Positions 1 through 13,500 of a DNA stretch of 64,000 nt are shown piece by piece. Every line of letters starts with the position of its first letter. Position 1 is the stretch's first letter. The stretch comes from Phytoseiulus persimilis (taxonomy: Eukaryota > Arthropoda > Arachnida > Mesostigmata > Phytoseiidae). The position numbers were made by a program, and so were the translations under genes. The stretch is taken from NCBI GenBank assembly GCA_037576195.1, contig JAQZDE010000066.1, positions 61,001 through 125,000 on the forward strand. Direction: 5' to 3'. Below the pieces are notes generated by a model. It did not search any database and was not told where the DNA came from. It saw nothing but the letters and a program-made list of their open reading frames with translations.

Positions 1-2862
1 AGTGAAGCGACTCTCCGTGGATTGTAGCATCACGATTCTTGGAATGAGCACTAGACTCCGGAAAAGTACTAAGGTCAAAGGGACCTCAATGCTAAAGGAA
101 AACACCTCAAGTTTACGAATGATTCTGAGGCTTCGTTATCGTCATTGCACTGCCCATGGAAACACACGAATGCTGGTAGAACCGAAATCTGGGCAGTCGT
201 TTTCATAGAACATCGATCGAGTCGTCCTTAACCTTAGTTCTTCTCCGAAGTCTAATGAGCACGCATCGAGTTTGTCTCCCGGCTCGTCATCAGGAGAGGC
301 CACATCGGGGAGCAATCGGGTTCATCCGAGTTTCATTTCAGTCCCTCCTTCCAGTCACTCGGCCCCCCGCAGTGGGGGAATATAGGAGGCGAGAGACCTT
401 TGAGGTGAGATGGGTCAAAAAGATTACAGATTTCTCAATCGCACGGAAGCATCTCGAAGTTTTTCATAGACATTCGGTTATTCAGAACCGAGAACTCTCT
501 CTTCGCGGAAAAAAAGCATCCTTCTTGAAACGGATAATGAGCGTATTGATTTGGACTTGGTTCTTCACATACACAGGTTCTCATTCCGACATCCCTCCAT
601 TCTGGCTGCTTCTGCAGATCGTTCAGCCTCTTCCTTCCAGGTTCAATCTTGAGCATGTGTCGTCGCCGTGTTGTTCGGAAAGTCCCCTAGTTGGCAACAT
701 GTCTGTTCTAGCTAGGGCTCATAGATAACCAATCAATAAATAACCATAACCATCACCATAGAGCATCTCCTTCACGGTTGCCGTTGGCTTGAGACCTCGC
801 ACCAGGCGGAGTTTTCCCTCTCCGGTACAGGTTCAGGCTTGTTTTCAGGAGGATTCCCCGTCTCCAGCTGTGCTCTCGCTTTTCTATAGCTGTCTTTCTG
901 ATCTGCGAGTTATATGCATTTGGGGCTGGCTCTCCTCGACTCCATTTCATTAGCAGTCGTTCCCGCGACTTGTAGTCTGCTTTCGGGTGCAGATTTCTGT
1001 CTGTGTTCCAAGAAGAGATCTCGATCATCTTCAATGTGAAGAATCCACAGGGGTTGTCATTTCCGGAAGGCAAAACAGTAACGTACCTGCCCGCCGAACT
1101 CTTCAAATATGTGATACCTACTTTCAAGATCGATGCGTTTGTCATGTCAGGTTGCTCGCTTGAGAGTGGACTGGGAGTCAGAAAAGAAAATGTTCCATGA
1201 CTCGTCCTTCCCGATAATCTCGTTTCGAGTCGTAGCGGACGGCCATGTAAAGACGAGTCGGTGGACATTCGCGGAGACTGCACGCAGAGAGAGGGTTTTT
1301 CTTCCTAGCCTTCGATGCGATATGCGTCCACGTGCGGATGTGAGTGTGAATTCCTACGATACGTTTGCATTTGAATGTCTTGATGGATTCCCTCCCTTGA
1401 TGTGAGCGAGTCGGCTCGTGGATGACTGACTACCCGAGCAGTCGATGATGATGATGCAAGATGGGTTGGCCCTCATAGGGATGCTCTCTTCGCCTCATGC
1501 CCAATTCCCGGGTGGTTGGGGACAAGAGGAAGCGGGATGTACCTGATTAGAAGATAAAAGCGTCGAGAGCAGCTATCCTCTGACAAACGATGTATTCGGC
1601 ATCACCTGTCTTGGGATCCTCCATCGTCGATCGTGGGAGAGGGTTCGCTTGCTCCGATCATGGAGCGCAGAGAGAAACTCAGGGAACAAAAGGGAAAACG
1701 TAGATGAGCAGTCCTTAGATGCTCGGCTTCCAGGATAGGATGGGGACGGATCTCGGCGGATGATGTCCCGCAGTTAGCGAGAATGATGCTGACCTCCAAA
1801 GGGGAGTAGGCTGCATGATGGAAGGAGCGACTTCGAGCGCGGGAGTGAAGCGATTATCTCGGGGATCACTATATTCGGCATCGTATAGTTGGTCCCGTTC
1901 GGGCTTGGAGCTCTTTCTAGATCGATTCGCCTTAGACGGACGTTCCATAGAAAAACTAGCTGGATTTGAGCGGAGTACGTCGGTGAGATCGATCCGAAAA
2001 CCAAGAGAGGGAATCATTTACAGTGGGGCCTCGACTCAGGTCCGGCTCGGACTTGTGGATTCTGTGCCCGCCACTGTGCCCGCGGTCCGCAATGTGGTCC
2101 GCGGTCCGCACCATCTTTCTCATCCCTGTAACATACGGTGGTCTTGACTTGCGTCGTTTTCCGACTCACGTCGCTCAATTTGGCACCAATGGCCGACGTA
2201 AGTCGAGACACTGTTGTATACGTTCACGTGAGATTGCAGCGACTTTCACTTGGAAAGTCACCTGCGGTCTATTAAGATCCCACGCGGGAGTCTCTTAGTA
2301 GCTAGCGGCTGGGAAAAGGCCGACTCAGTCGCAAGAAAACATCCAAAGCAGAAAGGCAGGAGTTTGCACAAGTCGGTCAAGACTCCCGGATTCTCGAGTT
2401 CAGATGTCCCCCTCAAGCCTCCAGGAATATTCAGATGGGCTGCTCGGATTGGCTCTTTCTTCGATTTTTCTCCTGTCAACGAGGGAATGCGCCAACCTAG
2501 CTTGAGCCTAGCTTGAATACCGATAGCCAGTAAGCTGAGATAGCGTTATCCAATCCATTGTCGCGATCGTTGATCCGGAGATTCGACATTCGTGACGGTC
2601 GTTGCTCGAGCTTGGAGGAGCAACCGGAAGTCGATATAGGGCGGGAGAAACCTACGAGCATCGTGATATTTTTCCCATGATTCCTGAGAGCCTGGAGCTA
2701 TCAACCGGCTCCCGTGTTCCGAAACGATGTGTCTCGAAACGAAACCTCTTGGCTCACGGTTTCATCTTCAAAGTCATAGGACAACGCGGGGTGCACTTCC
2801 GTGAGCGCCGCCGGATTTCATGAAAAGTTCAATTCATCCAACGATCCATACCCTAGACCACA
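1..2862. other. Intergenic, no supported gene
   Basis: Several short open frames exist on both strands (the longest about 176 codons at 753-1283 on the minus strand), but none shows a recognisable domain, a convincing splice-site pair or a phase-consistent partner exon. The stretch just before 2900 should hold the cathepsin promoter and 5' UTR. Confidence 0.5.
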
Positions 2863-2868
2863 TATAAT
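2862..2868 (+). promoter_or_regulatory. TATA-like element upstream of cathepsin L
   Basis: An ATATAAT-like string lies about 35 nt upstream of the cathepsin L start codon at 2901. The spacing would allow only a very short 5' leader. This is an inference from sequence and position alone. Confidence 0.25.
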
Positions 2869-2900
2869 GGTTGATCGGCGGAGATCCCGCAATTGCTAAA

Positions 2901-3983
2901 ATGCGTGCTTTAACCGTTCTCGCTCTCGCTGGAGCATGTCTCGCCATCAGGGTTCCCAAACCCTCGGCTGAGCCTCACTGGCAGGCGTTCAAGGCCACCC
3001 ACCTCAAAAGCTACCGCGATACCTCGGAGGAACTCATCAGGAGATTCATTTTCGAGGACAACCTCCACCAGATCCAGGAGTTCAACCGAGTCAATGCATC
3101 CAAGGCTGGTTTCACCCTCGGAGTCAACTCCTTTGCTGACATGGTGAGCCTCAGCCATACCCGAATAAAATGTCATTGTTTTCTCAAATTGTAAAAGTCT
3201 CCCAATACCCATCGAGTAACGGAAGACCCCTTTCAGACCAACTCTGAGTTCTCTCAAAAACTCCTCGGTCTCAAAGGCTTGAAGAGCATTGCCGGCGACT
3301 CCGTGTTCGAATCTAGCAGCGTGCAAGACCTCCCCGCGGAAGTTGACTGGACCAAGCAGGGTTACGTCACTGGAGTGAAGAACCAGGGACAATGTGGCTC
3401 ATGCTGGGCTTTCTCAACCACGGGATCCCTCGAAGGCCAGGTGTTCAAAAAGACCGGGAAGCTAGTCTCGCTCTCCGAGCAGAACCTTGTGGACTGTTCG
3501 ACAGCCCAAGGGAACAAGGGCTGCGACGGGGGTCTCATGGACCAGGCATTCACCTACATCAAGAATAATGGTGGAATCGACACCGAGGCGTCCTACCCCT
3601 ACACGGGAAGCGATGACACTTGCCACTTCACGCAGAAAAACGTTGGAGCTCAGGTCACGGGCTTTGTTGATGTCAAAAGCGGAGACGAGACCGCTTTGAA
3701 AGAGGCTGTAGCCACCGTCGGTCCCATCTCGGTTGCTATCGACGCGTCCTCGATCTTCTTCCAATTCTACAGGTCTGGCGTCTACAACCCTTGGTTCTGC
3801 AGCTCCACTGAACTCGACCACGGAGTTCTCGTCGTCGGCTATGGTAATGAGGGTGGCAAAGACTACTGGCTGGTGAAGAACTCCTGGGGCTCGGGCTGGG
3901 GTCTTAGCGGCTACATCAAGATGATTCGCAACAAGAGCAACCGATGCGGCATCGCTACCCAGGGCTCCTACCCCACCGTCTGA
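2901..3983 (+). CDS. Cathepsin L-like cysteine protease (complete, two exons)
   Basis: A papain-family (C1A) endopeptidase precursor of 329 residues, the usual cathepsin L length. Exon 1 is 2901-3143 and exon 2 is 3237-3983, separated by a 93-nt phase-0 GT-AG intron that ends in a pyrimidine-rich tract. A signal peptide (residues 1-16, hydrophobic [15 protein letters not shown]) is followed by an I29 propeptide. That propeptide has a perfect ERFNIN spacing (E-x3-R-x3-F-x2-N-x3-I-x3-N) and a GxNxFxD motif (GVNSFAD). The catalytic residues are all present: Cys137 in QCGSCWAFS with the oxyanion-hole Gln just before it, His276 in [11 protein letters not shown], and Asn296 in KNSWGSGWG. The start is the first ATG ahead of the signal peptide. 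The protein is expected to be secreted or lysosomal and activated by propeptide removal; in arthropods such enzymes often serve digestion or vitellin processing, but the role here is inferred. A broken relative lies at 15.7-16.2 kb. Confidence 0.95.
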
Positions 3984-6900
3984 GGAGAACTCTCCGAAAA
4001 TCGGGAGAAGATGCTGCTACAGCAGGTGTCGGACACGGAGGAGCGTGGATCACGGAGTTATTGATTCAAGCTTCTGGAAGTTTTGATCTTATCCAGTCGA
4101 TCCCTCTCATCTTGGACATCCTTGGGGCACGTTCTTCACCTATAAATGAGCACATGAACGGACCTAACAGTAGTTGTCTATCAATGCATATTATCGCGAG
4201 CTCCGCTCGAGGCTGTGAAACTTCGGGAAAACAATGTTGTTGAGTCGTGCATCCTCCTCCATCATGGAAACGTTCTTCATGTACAAAAACGCGGCGTTCT
4301 GTGTCGAAATCTTAACAGAGCTCGAGTAATGGCATCGGCAGCACTCCTCTACTGATGTTTGGACGTACGTGAGCCGATGTGGTCCGTCGTTCCTAGTGAC
4401 TGTTTCACACTGAGGCTGAAAGCGAGAGGCCATGAATTCAAGTACAGAGACTCGTTGTTCTTCTGGGTATTGCCGATTCAAGCAACGTCGGTCGCGGAAG
4501 ATCGGACTGGATAGATTTCATGGCTTGACGGAGTTCGGTTTCCGGAGCTTATTCTCGGGAATTGAAGCTGCTGAGCAGCCCGCTTGTGAACTATTTCACC
4601 TGGTGTATTGAATCCAATGGAATCGTGCTCCCACTGGCCATTCGAATGCCTTGAGTAGCCACCTCTTCCTTTGAACCATCTTGTGTCTGGAAGCATGATT
4701 CTCGTGACGTTACTCCTTCAGCAAACTCATTGAAACGCGCCGAATAGTCAGCGGCAGGTCAACGGCGATGCGATCACGGGTATATCCCGAAGGCATGCCG
4801 GGCTGCGCCGGGCAGGAGAATCGGAATCAGATCTTCGAGAAAAATGGACGAAGATTCGAGAAATACCATCGTGGCTCACGGACGTCTCTATGGAATCGTT
4901 CCAGAGGCACAGTGATCGATTTGGGGAAAACCACTGGGAAAAAACTTTGCCGATTAAAAGACTTCGCCGATATCGATTGAAAGTCATAAGGACAAAGCTC
5001 TGCAGCCGAATATCGAAACGAAACGTCGCATACGTACTCTTGACGGGGCGGATTATATGCTGAGTCTATGATCGAGAAGTACATTAGTACGCAGGAAAAT
5101 CCCCTCAACATGAGCTGGCAACAACCCGTATTACCCATCCAATCATGCGCGACCGAGTTTTATATGGAAGATTCGAGTTCTAAATAATCTTGGAACAGAT
5201 GCATTCCGACTCTCCGGACAGAGAGCGCGAGCAAGACAACATAAACTCCATTCCTTCCTTATCTAACAAGTGTTTATTTACATGCCACGAATCAGGGGGG
5301 GGGGACGCCAAGTCATGCTAGTCGAGAGACATTCTCTTGAAGAATTACGGAAAAAAAAATTGGTCTCCAGCGCCCCATTTCATGTAGTGAGATTCTGCCG
5401 AGGCGTTCAAACAAGCTGGAGGTCGGGCGGAGCTTATATCCATTTTTTCTTCCGTAAATCTTGGAACAAGACGCACATTTTGCTCGTTTAGTCGACCCAA
5501 GCAGTACATGTGCTCGAGAGCGAGTCGAGGCTTAAGTTTCCATATGTTTCCTCATGTAGCCGAGCATCCCCTGGGATCGCAAAAGAAGTGCTCCATGTTG
5601 TGGACTCTTGGGCGGCAAAGAGGGATTCTGTACTCCTAGATGCCTGTACAGCGGCCGGAATCCAGCTCATGGGAGGATTTATTCCTGTGGAATGCATAAG
5701 TCTCGTTTAGCCACTGAAAGTCTCCTTTCTCCGACAATACGAATCATTCGTCCGTTTCATAACAGACACTGCCATCGTCGGAAGTTCGGGAGCCTGCCCA
5801 ACATGTGGCAACAGCTCAACATCTCGGCCCTGCAGTCCTTTGTACTCTCCAGTTCAGCGCCCCGACTCGGGTACATGATTGGATATGCCTCTCACGAAAC
5901 GGGGTATACGAGAGCGGCGCCGGGACCATAGATCTTCCCTCTTACAGTTTCGAAGTCCGGAAGTCCCTGGAGAGAAGTCCAAGCCGACTTTTCGTTTTCT
6001 TCTAGCTCGTTGACAGAATCTCGCCGGATGAATGAGGACACGGAGGAAAAATGTTCTTCGTCGTTCCTCCCGAAGGTCTCTCAGACTATCATGATCCGGA
6101 AGTGCCCCTGAATTCATCCGCAGTGAGTTGTCACTTGTAAGAGCCTAAACCGGGAATCATTAGACATCAATTTCTGGGAAGATGTGCGAAAATCGCGGAG
6201 AAAAATTCATTAGACGCGTCCTCTGATCTCGACTTGTCTTCGTGTGGAATCGGGAAGGCCTTGCCTATGAAGGGAACGAGCCCATCAAGTCCGGAGACGA
6301 GGGCGTACAGATTTTCCCGGAAACGGGTTCGTGATGAAAAGAAAAGTTGGTGAACGTTATTCTAGATCAGCTTCAGATGACGAAAGTTTTCCAAGGGAAT
6401 GATCCTTCGGGGTAGAACCAGTTCCAGGATCACTTCAGAACGCCTTTACCATGAATGGAACGATTTGAAAAACGAGCCAGCCACGATGCTGGTGGGTCCT
6501 GAGACCGTGAAATATACTCGCTGGAGCCTTTCCAAATGGTGAAAAATTTTCTGAGAGACAACACCGGGCTACAGTTGAATAGGAACAGAGACCATGAGGA
6601 AAACTTTTCTGTTCAGGCTTGTTTCAGAAATCTTTGACAACATAACTGTCATCAGCGCCCCCCCCCCCTCCTCTTTCTATGAAAACCTCGATACGCCAAC
6701 TTCTTCCCTCGAGCTTCTCGCACCCGCTGCAAACGACGCATTCGCCGTGAGCTCTTCAAGATCCAAGAGAAAAAGTTGAATAGAAGAAGTGAGCTATCCT
6801 CGAGTTCCATATGGACGATGTTAAACAACACGATCTTCTGCGCGTTTCGGAACGGACTGATTGAAGTCAAATGACGTTTCAACCATTCCGATACCAGAGA

Positions 6901-7591
6901 TGATCTCCCGAGAATCGGACGAACTCCGAAAGATCGTTACGGTGATAACGTATCTTCTGAAGCAATGAATTGAAATGATCAATCCCAAGTGAGAAATCCG
7001 CTGCGCATACCCAAGAAGTCAGTCCCGGCAGCGAAATTTGTTCCAATCGATTCTGTTCAGTGATCATCTTTCGGTCAAGAGGGAGGGACCGTCAAATCGG
7101 AGCTGAAGTCCTGTTCTTCATGCATCCGAATCACCGACGGCTCGAACACCGTCCATTATGAAGTCTCAACTCTCTTTCTCCTAGTTAAGCTTTGTTCCTA
7201 CCGGAGGAAAAGATTTTCCCGATTGGCTCCACCTCGATTGACCGTTAATCGCTCTTCCGAGAAATCATGGGCGAAACACGGAGGACAGATCCACGGAACG
7301 ATCTCCAGAAACTCGTTCTTTTATTTCCCAATTTTCCCGGACTATTGTTTTTCCTAGTAAAGAAACAAACGGAACAGATCCAGCTGTTTGAAATAGGAGT
7401 ATCTTATGAAGACCGAGAACGTATCCGATCCTGATATCCTTCCCGTAACTACCCTTCCTCGTCGTGCGGGAGGTAGACAATGTGCGGGGGGCACGTGGTG
7501 TACCTGGAGGATCAAACGGTGAGTGAGCGTTGCTGATTCAAATAGATGGATGATCTGTTTCAGAACGCGAAGTTCTATACGTAGGACGAAT
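3984..7591. other. Intergenic, no supported gene
   Basis: Only short open frames without recognisable domains. Homopolymer tracts occur, with a G run near 5287-5296 and a C run near 6659-6668. The 3' UTR of cathepsin L lies at the left edge, and the right edge approaches the 3' end of the minus-strand repetitive gene. I see no canonical AATAAA directly after 3983. Confidence 0.45.
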
Positions 7592-10500
7592 TTACCGAGA
7601 TTTGTGACAGTCTACGGGTTCGTGATCTGTGTTGAAGCACAGCTCTACGGCCGTCAGTAATATGTCACCGTCCGCACAAACCAGACCCGGATGGCTTGGA
7701 TGGAAGACCATTATAGTGTCGATCAAATGATCTCTTTTAACTGGCGGTGATCGCTTCGGCTTGAGCGCGATGATGCCCATAATATCTGAACATGGACGTC
7801 GGTTTACCAAATGATAGGTGGAGTAAATAATGACAGATTCAAGGCAAGCATACGTACTCTCAAAGTTACACTTCTTATGAAGCTCCTCCATCGTGGACAT
7901 GTAATTTTCCAGCCCCGCCAACCTGAAAAGGTAGGAATTATTTAACACTTCGGAGACGTTCGAATCGGAGTGCTGGAGATGGTGCCTCTGGCACACGACA
8001 CTCTCTCACGTTCGCCAAAGTTCCCGGAATACGGTTTCAGGCTTGACGTACGATTTCAAAATGCCTTGCCCAATCCTCTCAACTGCTTCGAGAATAGCAT
8101 TCTCGCGCTCACTGGCCTTCAACCTCAGCATCTTTTTTTCAAGATAGTCGATGGTTCCTCTCAATCCAGCCGCTTTCTCTTTCACTGGAAAAGCATTATA
8201 AAATCATTCGCGGATTCTGCACTGACCGTTTCTTGTGGACTCGGCTCATTACTCACATAGTGCTTTGTATTCATCAAGCACCGGTTCAGAAAGTTTCGGG
8301 TATTCTTTATCTAGTTCAGCTTGATCGTGCGCGTAGCCCTTGAGGCCTCTAAGGGTCCAACTGGCGGTCGAGATTGATAAGCCCGTTTAGAGAGCTTGAT
8401 CGTATGGCTGAGCACGTAATATCGCAGTTTTATAGAAGGCACGAGCTTACATTTCTGTAATCTTCCACGGAGCCTTCGCGTTCTCTCCAGCCGATTGTAG
8501 AATCGCCGGAACTTCCCCAAAAACAACGATCAATTGTGCTGACTCTGCTTCGCTGGAAAATTTGTGTCTAAATCTCGCGCCAAGATTCATGGCTGCATCC
8601 CAAACTACTCCTCGTCAGCCCACATCTCGAATGTTGAGAGCTCAAGCTAATGGGACAGAGGAGGGTGTGCGCCACCCAGCGGTGAGCGAAGCCAGGACCA
8701 AAATATTCAACCTATCACCGACAACGAATGGAACAGGTGAGTGCTCCGGTCCCTGTTGGAAAACCCCCATCGAGGAAATCAGCGCAGGATTTTCTGTAAC
8801 GAATGACGACCTTGGAATCCTCCGACGTGGCGCTCACCTTTTTTCTGTCTCTGAGAAGGTGGACTCTTCTGCTGGCTCTCCCCAATGAAGTCGACACCGT
8901 CGATAATCATCCTCGGGAGTCGCCTCGTCCACGGGCGGAGGCGTCCAATGCAACTCACATCTCCGATAATCATGCTGCGGAGTCGCTTCGTCCACGAGCG
9001 GAGGCTGGCGGCTGCCAGCCTGTTGCTCCCTGGGATACAATCTACATCGCCGATGATCCTTCTCAGGAGCTGCCTCGTCCTCGGGCGGAGGATTCCAGGG
9101 CAGCTCACATCGGAAAGGGTTACGTAGGGGAGTCGCCTCGTCCTCGGGCGGAGGATTCCAGGGCAGCTCACATCGGAAAGCGTCACGCATGGGTGTAGGC
9201 TGGTCCGTGAGATTTTTCGAGGCATTCTCTGTAGGGTACATTCTGCAACGCCGAGGATCGTGGAACGGAGGCGGAGGAGGATAGTCTGCACGATCACTGC
9301 TCTCCTCCGCCGCCGACTGGGGCAGCGCGGGTCTCAATCCGCTTTTCCGATAAGCCTCCAAGAATTTAGAGCGTCTCGGCCATCTTCGGTTCGAATCTCC
9401 GGATCTCAATTTTTTCTGGCTCGAACCCCGAGGTCCGAGCTTTCCTGGGTCCCGTCCTCGAGCTCCCAGCTCCTTGTTCTGACCTTGAGATGGTGTCTCG
9501 CTCTGGCTCACTTCTTGAGGTTCTAGCTCATCCCGACTCGAAGACTGCAACTCTGGTTCCTCTCCGCTCTGACCCTGAGAAGCCGGCTTTTCGCGACCCC
9601 GAAATCGGGGTTTTGGGTCGTCCTCGCCCAGCTGATGTGATGTTGGATCAGTCTGTGCCGTATCTGGGGCTCCTGGCTTGCCCTGAGCTGGCTCTTGAGA
9701 TCCGAGCTCGCTTCGGGTTGAAGCCTCGTTGGGATCCTGACTGTAATCAATTACGGTAAGCAATTGCGCCCTTCTGTGATCCTCCAGGGGAGTCGCCTCG
9801 TTGTCGGGCGCAGGATTCCAGGGCAGCTCACATCGGAAAGGGTCACGCGGGGGAGTCGCCTCGTCCTCAGGCGAAGGATTCCAGGGCAGCTCACATCGGA
9901 AAGGGTCACGCAGGGGAGTCGCCTCGTCCTCGGGCGGAGGATTCCAGGGCAGCTCACATCGGAAAGGGTCATGCAAGGGCGTGGGCTGCTCCGTGAGATC
10001 CTTCGAGGTATCCCTCTGCGGGGGATCCTTCTTCGCCGCCGGCTGGGGCAGAGGGGGTCTTAAACCGCTTTTCCGATATGCCTCCAAGATTTCAGAGCGT
10101 CTCAATCTCCATTGGCTCGGATCTGCAGATCTCAATCTTTCTTGGCTCAAACCCCGATGTCCCAGCTTATCTGGGTCCCGGCCTTGAACCCCCAGCTCCT
10201 TGTCCTGACCTTGGGATCCTGTCTCGCTCCGGCCGACTCCTTCACGTTCTTGCTCATCCTGACCCGGAGCCTGCGTTCCTAGTTCCTCCTGGCGCTGAGC
10301 CTGGGTTTCCGGCCTCTCATCCTCATGTACAGACCGTGTCTCGTTCTGGCTCAAAACCTCTAACCCTGGTCCCTCTCCGCTCTGACCCTGAGCAGTCGGC
10401 TTTTCCCGAGCCTGACTCCGGGATTCTGGGTCATCCTGGCCCAGGTGATGTGATGCTGGATCGGTCTGTGCCACATCTGGGGATCCTGGCTTGCTATGAG

Positions 10501-13500
10501 CTGGGTCTCGAGATCCTCGCTCGCTTCGGGTTGGAGCCTCGCTGGAATCCTGACCGTAATCAAATACGGTGAGCAATTGGGCTCTTCTGTGATCCAAAAA
10601 GGGAGTCGCCTCGTCCTCGGGCGCAGAATTCCAGGGTAGCTCACATCGGAAAGGGTCACGCAGGGGAGTCGCCTCGTCCTCGGGCGGAGGATTCCAGGGC
10701 AGCTCACATCTGAAAGGGTCACGCAGAGGCGTGGGCTGTTCCGTGAGATCCTTCGAGGTATCCTTCTGCGGGGGATCCTTCTTCGCCGCCGGCTGGGGCA
10801 GAGGGGGTCTTAAACCGCTTTTCCGATATGCCTCCAAGATTTCAGAGCGTCTCAATCTCCATTGGCTCGGATCTGCAGATCTCAATCTTTCTTGGCCCAA
10901 ACCCCGATGTCCCAGCTTATCTGGGTCCCGGCCTTGAACCCCCAGCTCCTTGTCCTGACCTTGGGATCCTGTCTCGCTCCGGCCGACTCCTTCACGTTCT
11001 TGCTCATCCTGACCCGGAGCCTGCGTTCCTAGTTCCTTCTTGCGCTGAGCCTGGGTTTCCGGCCTCTCATCCTTATGTACAGACCGTGTCTCGTTCTGGC
11101 TTAAAACCTCTAACCCTGGTCCCTCTCCGCTCTGACCCTGAACAGTCGGCTTTTCCCGAGCCTGACTCCGGGATTCTGGGTCATCCTGGCCCAGGTGCTG
11201 TGATGCTGGATCGGTCTGTGCCACATCTGGGGATCCTGGCTTGCTATGAGCTGGGTCTCGAGATCCTCGCTCGCTTCGGGTTGGAGCCTCGCTGGAATCC
11301 TGACCGTAATCAAATACGGTGAGCAATTGGGCTCTTCTGTGATCCAAAAAGGGAGTCGCCTCGTCCTCGGGCGCAGAATTCCAGGGTAGCTCACATCGGA
11401 AAGGGTCACGCAGGGGAGTCGCCTCGTCCTCGGGCGGAGGATTCCAGGGCAGCTCACATCTGAAAGGGTCACGCAGAGGCGTGGGCTGCTCCGTGAGATC
11501 CTTCGAGGTATCCTTCTTCGGGGTATCCTTCTTCGCCGCCAGCGGGGGCAGAGGGGGTCTTAAACCGCTTTTCCGATATGCCTCCAAGATTTCAGAGCGT
11601 CTCAATCTCCATTGGCTCGGATCTGCAGATCTCAATCTTTCTTGGCCCAAACCCCGATGTCCAAGCTTATCTGGGTCCCGGCCTTGAACCCCCAGCTCCT
11701 TGTCCTCACCTTGGGATCTCGTCTCGCTCCGGCCGAATCCTTCACGTTCCGGCTCATCCTGACCCGGAGCCTGCGTTCCTAGTTCCTTCTTGCGCTGAGC
11801 CTGGGTTTCCGGCCTCTCATTTTTATGTACAGACCGTGTCTCGTTCTGGCTTAAAACCTCTAACCCTGGTCCCTCTCCGCTCTGACCCTGAACAGTCGGC
11901 TTTACCCGACCCCGACTTCGGGATTCTGGGTCATCCTGGCCCAGGAAATGTGATGCTGGATCAGTCTGTGCCACATCCGGGGTTCCTGGCTTGCCATGAG
12001 CTGGGTCTCGAGATCCTCGCTCGCTTCGGGTTGGAGCCTCGCTAGAATCCTGACCGTAATCAAATACGGTGAGCAATTGGGCTTTTCTGTGATCCCGAAG
12101 GGGAGTCGCCTCGTCCTCGGGCGCAGGATTCCAGGGCAGCTCACATCGGAAAGGGTCACGCAGGGGAGTCGCCTCGTCCTGGGGCGAAGGCTTCCAGGGC
12201 AGCTCACATCGGAAAGGGTCACGCAAGGGTGTAGGCTGGTCCGTGAGATTCTTTGGGGGATCCTCCTTCGGGGGATCCTTCTTCGCCGCGGGCTGGGAAA
12301 GAGCGAGTTTGAATCCGCTTTTCCGGAATGCCTCCAAGATTTCGGCGCGTCCCATGCTTCTCCGGATCTGACCTTCGGGGCCTGTTTTTTTCTGTCTCAA
12401 GCCCCGATGTCCGCGCTTTTCTGGGTCCCGACTCTGAGACCCCAGCTTCTCTCCCCGACCTTGGGAACGTGTCTCTCTCTGGCCCAGCTCTTTGGGTTCT
12501 AGCTCGTGTCGACCAGACGCCTGGGTTCCTAGTTCCTCCTTGCTCTGACCCAGGGATTTCAGCTTCCCGTCCTGAGGCTCGGGCCGTGTCTCGTTACGGT
12601 CGAGCTCTTGAATTCTTCCGTCTTCCAGGCCTGAAGCCTGCAACCCTGGTCCCTCTTCGCTCTGACCCTGGGCTGCTGGCTCCTCCCGGCCCTGATCTCG
12701 AGGGTCTGGCTCTTCTCTGTCGAGCTGATGGGTTACTGAATCAGGCCGTGGCACATCTGGGGCTCCTGGCTTGCCCGGAGTTGGGTCTCGAGAACCTAGC
12801 TCGCTTCGGGTCGAAGCCTCGCTGCAATCCTGATCGTAATCAATTACGGTAAGCAATCGGATTCTTCTGTGATCCTCCGGGGGAGCAGCCTCGTCCTCGC
12901 GAGGAGGCTCCCAGTGCACCTCACATCGCCTATAATCATGCACTGGGGTCGCCTCGTCCCGGAGCGCAGGACGGCCGCCTTCAGTCTGCGGCTCCTTAGG
13001 ATACAATCTGCATCGTCGATGATCTTTCTCGGCAGTTGCCTCGTCCTCGGGCGGAGGATTCCAGGGCAGCTCACATCGGAAAGGGTTACGCAGGGGAGTC
13101 GCCTCGTCCTCGGGCGGAGGTGACCAGTGCGGTTCACATCGTCTGTAATCATGCAGCGGAGTCGCAACGTCCTCGCTGTGTGGCGAGAGAAGCGGCTCAA
13201 GCCTTTGACCGTCACGTATCGGCTTGGGCTCGCTGTCTCCGACAGCAGGTTCCTCCTCGTCTATTCTTCCCTCAGCTTGTGCTCCCGTTAATGATCTCTT
13301 CCGTGTTCTCGCTTTCATCTCTTCGGCAATTTTGTCCACTATCTCGGGCGTCGCTACCTCATGTTTCCCATCAACCACCACGTGAGGAACTTCGCTTTTG
13401 AGCTGACTAAGGAGCTTCCGATTCAGAGGAGCCCACTTTTTCTTCCCACCATGGTACACCGTCACTGCTCCTCTATAATAAGCAGCGAAGAGCTTGTCTA

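Noticed and set aside
753-1283. 176-codon minus-strand frame near the window start
   Set aside because: No domain, no splice partners and an overlapping plus-strand frame of similar quality.
2910-3392. 160-codon minus-strand frame over cathepsin L
   Set aside because: Antisense of the intact protease exons, including across its intron, with no recognisable product.
8700-8834. Possible extra small exon (starting KSCADFLDGG) between the repeat exon and the exon at 8552
   Set aside because: It would need a 44-nt intron, much shorter than the 72-140 nt introns in the confident genes here, and a weak donor. Direct joining of 8838 to 8552 is simpler and in phase.
9764-12852. Long plus-strand open frames opposite the repetitive exon (up to about 174 codons, repeated)
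   Set aside because: They recur with the 750-bp period and simply mirror the minus-strand coding bias. None has a recognisable domain, and the minus frame is open without interruption for 1795 codons.
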